NCBI RefSeq assembly: GCF_015223055.1
Contig: NZ_JADFBX010000005.1
Location: 124,001 to 188,000 of the forward strand
DNA: 64,000 nt
Direction: 5' to 3'
Source of the DNA: Pedobacter sp. MC2016-24
GTDB lineage: Bacteria; Bacteroidota; Bacteroidia; Sphingobacteriales; Sphingobacteriaceae
The notes under the pieces were generated by a model, which was given only the letters and a program-made list of their open reading frames with translations, searched no databases and had not been told where the DNA came from. Shown here piece by piece: positions 26,030-33,619 of this stretch (the first letter of the stretch is position 1; each line of letters begins with the position of its first letter). A program made the position numbers and the translations under genes.

Positions 26030-28246
26030 TTATTTAGTTAGCTGTAGGGTTGTTTTTTTAAGTTCTTCCGAGTTTGGCCCGATCATTACCGTAAAGCTAC
26101 CCGGTTCGGTAATCCACTTGCCGTCTTTCCAAAACTCAAGTGCCCTTGCTGAAATCGGAAACGAGATTTTTTGACTTGCACCTGGCTGCAGGCTAATGCG
26201 CTTAAAGCCTTTCAATTCTTTAATTGGCCGTGCCAATGAGGAAATGTCATCCCTCAGGTAAAGTTGAACAATTTCATCACCTGCCACTTTTCCTGTATTG
26301 GTTAACTCTACCTCTGCAAAAACAGTTTCCGTATCTTTCATATTGCTTTTAGATAACTTGATCTCCGAATATTTGAACTGGGTATAGCTTAGTCCGTAGC
26401 CAAAAGAGTACGTTGCGCCTTGTGCAGTTCCCCACATTTCTCTTGGCCGTCCAGGGATTAAAGTATTGTAAAAAGCAGGCACCTGCCCTACATTTCTCGG
26501 ATAGGTAACCGTCAGCTTTCCGGAAGGATTGTTTTCTCCAAAAATGGTTTCGGCGACTACTTTACCGGTTTCCTGACCAAGAAACCAGCCATCCAGAATT
26601 GCTGGAACGTTATCTTTTGCCCATTGAATGCCGGGTGGACGACCATGTAATAAGACCAGTACAACCGGTTTTCCTGTAGCAACAATGGCTTGCATCAATT
26701 TGTTCTGATCGCCCGGTAAGGCAATATCATCACGGTCCACATTTTCCATTACGGTCTTCTCATCATCACCCAATACCAATATGCAGACATCGGCCGATTT
26801 AGCTACGGCTACTGCTGCCGTGATCTGGCTATCGTTAGGATGTTGGATGTCTGTACCTTTCGCGTACAGTATACTTGTGTTTTTATCAACCAGACTTTCT
26901 ATTCCCTGTTTAACAGTAATGAAGTGTTTGGGTTGCTGTGTGGAATAAGTTCCCAAACGAATGGTATCTGCATTTGGCCCGATTACTGCAATTTTTTTAA
27001 ACTGATCTTTTTTGAAGGGAAGCAGGTTATTCGCGTTTTTCAACAAGATGATGCTTTTACGTGCAGCTTCCAAAGCTAAGACATCATGTTCCGGACTGCT
27101 CAATACTGTTTTGTAGTTTGATCTGGGACTTGACAATGAACCATCAATCTGGGAGAAGAACACATCAGCGTTTACATCAGCATCTTTTGTCCCCTTTTGC
27201 AGTTCTGTCATTTCTTTGCCAAGCGGATTCTCTTCTTCTTCCAGGTGCAAGGCGATCTTGAATTCCAATACTTTTGTTACCGCTTCATCCAAAAGCTTCA
27301 TTGGTACTTTTCCGCTTTTTACTGCATTGACCAATAAAGGACCATACATCCTTTTATCCGCCCAGGTTTGTTTAAAAGCCAGCTCGGTATGTACCCCAGC
27401 TTCCAAAGCTTTAAGAATGGTTTCTTCACGGCTTTCTGTAGCAAATAACCTGTCCTGTACCCAACGCAAATCGTTATTGTCCGATACCACCAGGCCATCA
27501 AATCCGTATGCTCTTCTCAGTACATCATTTAATGTATAAGTATTGATGTGGCAGGGTATGCCATTTAAAGTATGGTGAGCGGGCATAATTGCCCCAACAT
27601 GAGCTTCTTCAACAGCAGCCCTGAAAGGTGGAAGATGAACCTCGTGCAAACTACGCAGTGAAATTTCTACTGCGGCGCCGTTGGCACCAAGTAATGGTTC
27701 GCTATCGGCTACAAAGTGCTTTGCCGTGGCCACCACATGGTCTTTATTGAAACGATTTTTACCGGTTCCCTGTAATCCATTTATAAAAGCCACCCCAATT
27801 TTACTCACCAGGTAAGGATCTTCACTATATCCTTCTTCAAATCTGCCCCAGCGAGCATCTCTTAATACACCAAGCATTGGCGTATAACAGTGTTGGATGC
27901 CCATAGCCCTCGCCTCTTTGGCAATAACGGTGGAAACTCTTTCAACCAGTCCGGTATCCCATGAACTCGCTAAAGCAATGGCCTGAGGAAATGAGGTTGC
28001 ACCTGCTGCCACGATACCGTGTAAGGCTTCACCAGCCTGCATATGTGGGATATTGAGTCTTTTATTGGCATTTGGGTAAAAGGACGCCAGTTGATGGGCC
28101 TTTTCTTCTACCGTCATTTTGCTCAATAATAAAGCAACCTGTTGACGCTCTTTTGGGGTCAATGGAATATAACCTGTTTTTTCCTGCGCCTGGATAGTTG
28201 AAAGTTGCAGGCAGATGATGGCACATAATGTAAATTTTAACCTCAT
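26030..28246 (-). CDS. GH3 beta-glycosidase, PUL2
   Basis: A 738-residue GH3 enzyme with a signal peptide (cleavage near STIQAQ), BglX-like in size. The order is: N-terminal (alpha/beta)8 domain with ARWGRFEEGYSEDPYLVSKI, KHFVAD and the nucleophile motif GLVVSDNNDL (Asp256); a C-terminal alpha/beta sandwich (IAVIGPNADTIRLGTYSTQQ, VLVLLHGRPPGI); and a fibronectin type III end (EVELTNTGKVAGDEIVQLYL). It is probably a periplasmic exo-beta-glucosidase or related activity. It sits 140 bp after susD, separated by a hairpin. Confidence 0.92.
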   Translation of the reverse strand: MRLKFTLCAIICLQLSTIQAQEKTGYIPLTPKERQQVALLLSKMTVEEKAHQLASFYPNANKRLNIPHMQAGEALHGIVAAGATSFPQAIALASSWDTGLVERVSTVIAKEARAMGIQHCYTPMLGVLRDARWGRFEEGYSEDPYLVSKIGVAFINGLQGTGKNRFNKDHVVATAKHFVADSEPLLGANGAAVEISLRSLHEVHLPPFRAAVEEAHVGAIMPAHHTLNGIPCHINTYTLNDVLRRAYGFDGLVVSDNNDLRWVQDRLFATESREETILKALEAGVHTELAFKQTWADKRMYGPLLVNAVKSGKVPMKLLDEAVTKVLEFKIALHLEEEENPLGKEMTELQKGTKDADVNADVFFSQIDGSLSSPRSNYKTVLSSPEHDVLALEAARKSIILLKNANNLLPFKKDQFKKIAVIGPNADTIRLGTYSTQQPKHFITVKQGIESLVDKNTSILYAKGTDIQHPNDSQITAAVAVAKSADVCILVLGDDEKTVMENVDRDDIALPGDQNKLMQAIVATGKPVVLVLLHGRPPGIQWAKDNVPAILDGWFLGQETGKVVAETIFGENNPSGKLTVTYPRNVGQVPAFYNTLIPGRPREMWGTAQGATYSFGYGLSYTQFKYSEIKLSKSNMKDTETVFAEVELTNTGKVAGDEIVQLYLRDDISSLARPIKELKGFKRISLQPGASQKISFPISARALEFWKDGKWITEPGSFTVMIGPNSEELKKTTLQLTK

Positions 28247-28261
28247 GAGTATTTGGTATTA

Positions 28262-28271
28262 CAATCGATTG
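28262..28271. promoter_or_regulatory. palindromic site just upstream of GH3
   Basis: CAATCGATTG is a perfect 10-bp palindrome 15 bp before the GH3 start. LacI-family operators often have such a central CG, but no consensus -7 or -33 element is near. It could be chance in A/T-rich DNA. Confidence 0.25.
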
Positions 28272-28310
28272 CGATTTAATAAGTTATTGCGGCAATTGGT
28301 TTAAGTAAAT

Positions 28311-28344
28311 GAGAGTGTCCCAATTTGTAGTTCAGGACACTCTC
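28311..28344 (-). terminator. hairpin after the PUL2 susCD pair
   Basis: GAGAGTGTCC (28311-28320) pairs perfectly with GGACACTCTC (28335-28344) across a 14-nt loop. It lies 43 bp beyond the susD stop and 65 bp before GH3. There is no T-run on either strand. The position suits partial termination or protection of the susCD message from 3' decay, giving more SusC/SusD than enzymes. Confidence 0.65.
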
Positions 28345-28386
28345 GGTATCAATTGTGTGTATAAAAAACTTTAATGCGACTATTTC

Positions 28387-30051
28387 TTATTTATAACCCG
28401 GGTTTTGTGCCAGTGTTGCGCCCACGTTTCTATCTATCGCGGTTTGCGGTATTGGCATCAGGTTATTATATTGCTGGACAGAAGCGGCTGACTCTGGTGA
28501 TCCAAATCGTTTGGTGCGATCATATACCAAACCTAATCGGGTTAGGGTCAGCATTCTGAATTCTTCACCGAACAATTCGCGCGCACGTTCATCTAGTATA
28601 TAATCGATATTCACATCAGCAGCAGCAACAGGCGTAGCAATAGCACGTCCCCTAACTGCATTTAAATCATTTGCAGCTAAATCGGTGCGGCCTTTATTTA
28701 AATAAGCCTCTGCTCTTAAAAAGTAAGTTTCAGGTAAGCGGATCACATAGAAATTTCTCACATAGCCGTTATCAGGAACTGCATTGATGTGCTTATCCGT
28801 TCCAAATTTGGCCCAGTTTGGATAAACAAACAACATCGTATCCTCACGGGTAGTCAGGTAAGATTTAGGAATAAGATCTTTCTTTTTAAAGATCACCACT
28901 CCATTCCCGTCTTTAATATCTGCACCAAAGTAGTACTTACGTTTGATATTGACTTCATTGTTTCTGATATCAGTACCTGAATTTTTCCAAATGTTATAAT
29001 TGGTATAGTTGGTTGGTTTTACAAAACCTACACCCCGACCGCTTGTGTCGGTTGGTGTACCCGGATAACCCAATTTAGCTGCACCCCAATACTGGCACCA
29101 CATCATCCTTTCGATCAATGGTCTTGTTAGCGTACCAGGAACACCCCCTAATACCGGTCCGCCGGTTGCAGTTACCGCAAATTGTGCATTCCAGATACTT
29201 TCATTATTACCTGTCTGGGTATTTTGATTACCCATCACAAACAAATCGTAGTAATAGTTTTTATCTGCCTCAGCTGCGCGGGCACCAAACCGTGCTTTTA
29301 CCAAAGAATAATTACCATCAGTTCCGTCAATAACGCGTGTTGCAGCGGCAATCGCACCATCATAATCTTTTAAGCTGATGTTAACTTCTGCCAGTATATG
29401 GTCAGCTGCCGCTCTTACTACTCTTCCTGGTTGCGTAGTTGTTAAAGGGAGATTGGCCGCAGCATAGATTAGATCAGCCTGTGCAAATTTATATACTTCA
29501 TCCCTGGTATTACGTACATAATCAACCTTCGCTTCGGTAACAGGTGCATCAACGATAGGCACACCACCAAATGCATTGGCCAGGTTACGGTAAGCAAATC
29601 CCCTGAAATAACGAGCTTCAGCGATTGCTGCATTTTTAGCGGCATCACTTGGCCAAACTACCGCTGGATTAGCCGCTCCGGCAATTAAAGTATTCGCTAC
29701 TTTAATCAGCGTATATTGCCAACTCCACCAGTCACCGGAAAAGTTATCTGTTCCATTAACAATGCTCCAATTGTTATATTTTGATGTAGGGTCACGTGGA
29801 TCAAAACATACATCTGTACCCAAACCTAAAATCCATGCATCTTTAGTCTGATCTGCCGAACAGTAAAACAATTGTATGTAATGGTACATGGAAGCGCTCA
29901 TTACAGAAAACTGTGCGGGATTTAATAATGAGTTACTTTCATCCAGGGCCTTTTGATTTTCAGTTAAAAAATCTTTATCGTTTTTGCAGGAAGCCATGCT
30001 CAATACCATGACTGCTACAATTGCCGTTATTATATTTTTATACGTTTTCAT
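28387..30051 (-). CDS. SusD/RagB-family glycan-binding lipoprotein, PUL2
   Basis: A 554-residue lipoprotein with lipobox LSMASC (Cys22). SusD features are the AEARYFRGFAYRNLANAFGG helix, FYVIRLPETYFLRAEAYLNK, and the C-terminal DYILDERARELFGEEFRMLT motif. It follows susC by 11 bp and pairs with it as a surface capture and transport unit. Its sequence is clearly different from the PUL1 and PUL3 SusD proteins, which argues for a different ligand or different chain ends. Confidence 0.94.
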   Translation of the reverse strand: MKTYKNIITAIVAVMVLSMASCKNDKDFLTENQKALDESNSLLNPAQFSVMSASMYHYIQLFYCSADQTKDAWILGLGTDVCFDPRDPTSKYNNWSIVNGTDNFSGDWWSWQYTLIKVANTLIAGAANPAVVWPSDAAKNAAIAEARYFRGFAYRNLANAFGGVPIVDAPVTEAKVDYVRNTRDEVYKFAQADLIYAAANLPLTTTQPGRVVRAAADHILAEVNISLKDYDGAIAAATRVIDGTDGNYSLVKARFGARAAEADKNYYYDLFVMGNQNTQTGNNESIWNAQFAVTATGGPVLGGVPGTLTRPLIERMMWCQYWGAAKLGYPGTPTDTSGRGVGFVKPTNYTNYNIWKNSGTDIRNNEVNIKRKYYFGADIKDGNGVVIFKKKDLIPKSYLTTREDTMLFVYPNWAKFGTDKHINAVPDNGYVRNFYVIRLPETYFLRAEAYLNKGRTDLAANDLNAVRGRAIATPVAAADVNIDYILDERARELFGEEFRMLTLTRLGLVYDRTKRFGSPESAASVQQYNNLMPIPQTAIDRNVGATLAQNPGYK

Positions 30052-30062
30052 ATTTAATAAAA

Positions 30063-33000
30063 TTAAAAGCCAACATTTAAACCAAATGTAAAAGCACGCA
30101 TGATCGGTTGTGATTTATTAACTGCATTATTTGAAGAACCACCGTTACCACCGATCTGTGCTCCATTCGCAGGATCAAGACCTGTCCAGCCTGTTAATGT
30201 AAATAGATTGGTTCCGCTTACATAAGCTTTAAGATTTGCGATCTTCAACTTATCTGTAATGTCTTTTGGGAACAGGTAACTAAGCGAAGCATTTTGCAAC
30301 CTAACGAATGTTCTGGATTGATAAAAACCATACTGAAGTGGGTTGCCATAGTTTGGTCTAGGGTATTTATCACTTGGATTATCAGGAGTCCAGTAAGGCA
30401 GGTTGAGCCAGTTTCCAATGGTAACAGCACCTGGATTTAATCCTCTTAAATTCGTTGACATAAAGAAATTATCCTTACCACCGCCAAATATTCCATTTAA
30501 GCTAAAGAACAGCTGAAAATTTTTATAAGTAAAGGTATTGGATAAGTTCATGTTAAAATTCTCTTTTCCATAACCGATGATCGAGCGGTCGGCAGCAGTT
30601 ATTTTTCCATCAGGAGTACCATCCGGACCACTAATATCTCTAAACTTAACATCGCCAGCAAGCGCTCCGTTAGCAGCTATATAAGCTGCATCTGAACTTT
30701 GAACGATACCATCAAAAGTATAATCATAAATCGCACCTAAAGATTTTCCGATAAACAGACTATTACCTGTATCGTCATCTTCTTTTCCGGTTAATGGATT
30801 GATTTTATAGTTTAAGTGCACCAATTTATTCCTGTTCATCCAGAAAGCAAATCCACTTTCCCATTTAAATCCGTTTTCGAATTTAAGGTTAATGGAATTT
30901 ATGGTTACCTCAATACCTTTATTATCTACTTGACCAAGGTTATCCTGAACCACATCATAACCTGTGATATTTGGTATCGCACGTGTAATTAGCTGATCCT
31001 TTGTTGAACTTTTATATGCCTCAATCGAACCCCACAACCTGTTATTCAGGAGACTAAAATCAATTCCAAGATTGAAGGCTGAAGTTTTTTCCCAGGTTAA
31101 GTTTTTGTTACCCAATTGAGAAGGGAAAGTATATTGATAAGAAGTGGGACCAAATACCACATATCCCGGGCTCGGATAGCCGGATGTACCAACTGCAGAA
31201 CCTACTGTAGCTTGTGTTTTATATGGCGATATTCCCTGATTACCAGTCCGTCCATAAGATGCCCTGATTTTAAGATTATTGATAACAGTGAGGCTTTTCA
31301 TGAAACCCTCTTCACTTAAAGCCCAGGCGACAGAAGCACCAGGGAAGTTTCCGAATTTCCTACCGGGAACAAATGCGGAATATCCATCTCTTCTGAAGTT
31401 AAAAGTAGCAAAATATCTGCTTTTATAATTGTAGTTTAACCGGCCGATATAGCCCACATTGGTGAAACTACTGTAATTGCTGTTAGACCTTTGGGTAGTC
31501 GCATTATTTAATCCGTAAATACCTAAAATTGAAGATCCGAAAGAAGCATAGTCAGTTCCTGTGGCACTAAGTTCTTCTGTTTTACTTTCATCACGGGTAT
31601 AACCAACCAAGGCATCAAGATGATGATCTCCGAATTGACGATCGTAAGTCAAGATATTATCAAACAAATAAGTAAGTGTGGTTCCATTCATTTTATTGCC
31701 GTAAGCATTGGCTAGAAACTGGGATGGATTAGCAATATTTCCAGGCAATAAGGTATTCACCTCACCTGACTCATGGTGGAAGTTAGCAACATTGCTTCCT
31801 GACCTTTCTCCATTTACGCTTAAGCGGTAAGAGAGACCTTGTACAAAAGGAAATTTAATATTGATAAATCCTGTACCGCGCATGCTATAATATTTCTCAA
31901 CGTTATCATCTATCGTTCCTAAAACTTTACTGCCTGCATTACCCCAATATGGGTTATAGTTTGAACCGTTTCCTTGTGGAAAACGTTGAAGCAAACCGTT
32001 GTTTGTTCCATCTACATATTTGTAACTATAAGGAGACAAATAGGTAGCCATGTACAAGTCGGCAGGAATACCTGAATAATCTCTCGAAGAATAATAGCCG
32101 TTAATACCGTAAGAAAGCCAACTATTTATGGTGTTTTCAACCTTTAAAGTAAGATTTGGCTTACTATAGTTATCATTTGCTAAAACTCCTTTTTGATTGA
32201 TATAACCAGCTGAAAAATAATAATTTACATTATCAGACCGACCTGAAACACTAAGATCGTAATTTTGAACAGGTGCATTTTGCTGAATATCTTTGATCCA
32301 GTCTATAGTATGCCCTTCATTATAAGCCTGCAATTCTAATGGTGCAGCACCAATTACAGCCGCAACATTAGCTGGATTATTCCCCCTTGCCTTAGCTAGA
32401 TCCGTTCTCCATTGAATGTATTGCTCACCATTTCTCATCTCAGGAACACGCGTCCAACTTTGTGTGCCATAGTAACTATTTAATGTCACTTGTGGTTTGT
32501 CAGTTTTACCACGTTTTGTCGTAATTAAAATCACTCCATTTTGCGAACGCGAACCGTAAATGGCAGCAGAACTTGCATCTTTTAGAATATCAAAACTCGA
32601 AACATCATTCATATTGATCTGGTTCAAGTCTCCATTAAAGATAACCCCATCCAATACAATTAAAGGATTTGAGCTTGCACTGATAGAGTTCTGCCCCCTT
32701 ACAACAATATTAGGTGTCGCCCCGGCAGTTGTTGAAGGTCCAACGTTTATACCTGGCGTCCCCTGAATGGCTTCTAAAGGGTTAATCAGTGGCACTGACT
32801 CTTTAGGTCCACCTTCCAGTTTTACACTACTAACTGCCCCTGTCACATCCTTACGCTTCTGCGTACCATATCCTACAACCACCACATCATTCAATTGATT
32901 GGCAGAAGGAACAAGTGTTACGGTAATTTTTGTGCGTCCACTGATTTTAACCTGTTGGGTAACATAGCCCAGATAACTTACGGTTAACGTCGCATCGCTT

Positions 33001-33254
33001 TCTGTTTTCAAAGAAAACGCGCCGTTCACATCGGTGACAACGCCACCACCTGCAGAACTTTTAATACTTACACCGATCAGGGATTCGCCTTTTTCATCCA
33101 ATACTTTACCAGTAACAGTGATGGGGGCAAGCAGTTTTCTTGCTGCGATAGCCGTACCGGATGTCCCCAGCAAGGCTATAAAAACAAAAGCAATCAACAT
33201 GGTTGCGACTTTTAAATTTAAAAAACCGCAATTAAAGAGTTTGTTTTTTGTCAT
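30063..33254 (-). CDS. SusC/RagA TonB-dependent transporter, PUL2
   Basis: A 1063-residue transporter. A basic N-terminus precedes a hydrophobic signal (LKVATMLIAFVFIALLGTSG). Then come a CarboxypepD_reg-like domain (ITVTGKVLDEKGESLIGVSI), a plug (VVVGYGTQKRKDVTGAVSSV, then NPLIVLDGVIFNGDLNQINM) and a barrel ending FGLNVGF. It is the first gene of PUL2. Its promoter region holds a -7 element between two LacI-type operator boxes, and a 12-bp palindrome lies in its predicted leader. Confidence 0.95.
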   Translation of the reverse strand: MTKNKLFNCGFLNLKVATMLIAFVFIALLGTSGTAIAARKLLAPITVTGKVLDEKGESLIGVSIKSSAGGGVVTDVNGAFSLKTESDATLTVSYLGYVTQQVKISGRTKITVTLVPSANQLNDVVVVGYGTQKRKDVTGAVSSVKLEGGPKESVPLINPLEAIQGTPGINVGPSTTAGATPNIVVRGQNSISASSNPLIVLDGVIFNGDLNQINMNDVSSFDILKDASSAAIYGSRSQNGVILITTKRGKTDKPQVTLNSYYGTQSWTRVPEMRNGEQYIQWRTDLAKARGNNPANVAAVIGAAPLELQAYNEGHTIDWIKDIQQNAPVQNYDLSVSGRSDNVNYYFSAGYINQKGVLANDNYSKPNLTLKVENTINSWLSYGINGYYSSRDYSGIPADLYMATYLSPYSYKYVDGTNNGLLQRFPQGNGSNYNPYWGNAGSKVLGTIDDNVEKYYSMRGTGFINIKFPFVQGLSYRLSVNGERSGSNVANFHHESGEVNTLLPGNIANPSQFLANAYGNKMNGTTLTYLFDNILTYDRQFGDHHLDALVGYTRDESKTEELSATGTDYASFGSSILGIYGLNNATTQRSNSNYSSFTNVGYIGRLNYNYKSRYFATFNFRRDGYSAFVPGRKFGNFPGASVAWALSEEGFMKSLTVINNLKIRASYGRTGNQGISPYKTQATVGSAVGTSGYPSPGYVVFGPTSYQYTFPSQLGNKNLTWEKTSAFNLGIDFSLLNNRLWGSIEAYKSSTKDQLITRAIPNITGYDVVQDNLGQVDNKGIEVTINSINLKFENGFKWESGFAFWMNRNKLVHLNYKINPLTGKEDDDTGNSLFIGKSLGAIYDYTFDGIVQSSDAAYIAANGALAGDVKFRDISGPDGTPDGKITAADRSIIGYGKENFNMNLSNTFTYKNFQLFFSLNGIFGGGKDNFFMSTNLRGLNPGAVTIGNWLNLPYWTPDNPSDKYPRPNYGNPLQYGFYQSRTFVRLQNASLSYLFPKDITDKLKIANLKAYVSGTNLFTLTGWTGLDPANGAQIGGNGGSSNNAVNKSQPIMRAFTFGLNVGF

Positions 33255-33311
33255 ACTTCATGAGTTTAGAGTGGTTCATTGATTCCATTTGGTTTACATT
33301 GGTTAGTGTTT

Positions 33312-33323
33312 GCGATTAATCGC
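33312..33323. promoter_or_regulatory. 12-bp perfect palindrome in the PUL2 susC leader
   Basis: GCGATTAATCGC is perfectly self-complementary. It lies between the predicted start of the PUL2 susC transcript (near 33393) and the ATG at 33254. It could be a second regulator's operator or a small RNA stem; its sequence differs from the TGTGT-N4-ACACA boxes nearby. Confidence 0.35.
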
Positions 33324-33363
33324 GTGCTTTTGGTACTTTAAGTCAAGAAACAAAAATGTGTTA

Positions 33364-33377
33364 AGTGTGCGAACACA
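33364..33377. promoter_or_regulatory. LacI-type operator box 1 (PUL2 side)
   Basis: The 13-mer GTGTGCGAACACA at 33365-33377 is identical to the one in box 2. The inverted core is GTGT-GCGA-ACAC. It lies about +16 to +29 relative to the predicted PUL2 susC start, a position where a bound repressor blocks transcription. Confidence 0.65.
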
Positions 33378-33399
33378 GAAATACCTCTTGATACTTACA

Positions 33400-33407
33400 C
33401 AAACATA
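33400..33407 (-). promoter_or_regulatory. -7 element of PUL2 susC between two operators
   Basis: TATGTTTG on the minus strand fits TAnnTTTG. The expected -33 site falls in operator box 2 (33420-33433) and has no clear TTTG. Transcription should start near 33393. The placement between boxes 1 and 2 suggests tight repressor control. Confidence 0.6.
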
Positions 33408-33419
33408 ATAAAATATTAA

Positions 33420-33433
33420 TGTGTGCGAACACA
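33420..33433. promoter_or_regulatory. LacI-type operator box 2 (between PUL2 and the DUF6067 operon)
   Basis: TGTGTGCGAACACA has perfect 5-bp arms (TGTGT/ACACA) around GCGA. The surrounding 20 bp (33417-33436) match the complement of 41554-41573 near the LacI gene at 18 of 20 positions. It overlaps the -33 region of the PUL2 susC promoter and lies about 40-50 bp upstream of the divergent plus-strand -7 element. Confidence 0.72.
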
Positions 33434-33447
33434 ATTTCGAAATTATT

Positions 33448-33478
33448 TTTTATTCCTCGTTTTTTGTTACTATGTTTG
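33448..33478 (+). promoter_or_regulatory. promoter of the DUF6067-beta-helix operon
   Basis: TATGTTTG at 33471-33478 fits TAnnTTTG; TTTT at 33448-33451 is a near-match to the -33 TTTG at the right distance (19 bp). Start near 33485 gives a leader of about 135 nt to the ATG at 33620. The rest of this 365-bp gap holds the two operators and the susC promoter. Confidence 0.55.
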
Positions 33479-33619
33479 AATACGAAGATTTTTGATTTAA
33501 ACACTGTACTTACACGGAAATCTTTATAAAAGCAATACTGGTAGTTTTATAAAACAATTACCAAAAACCACGACAACCAAGTATAAACCATTCGATTTGT
33601 TTCAATAAATCAAAATTTT

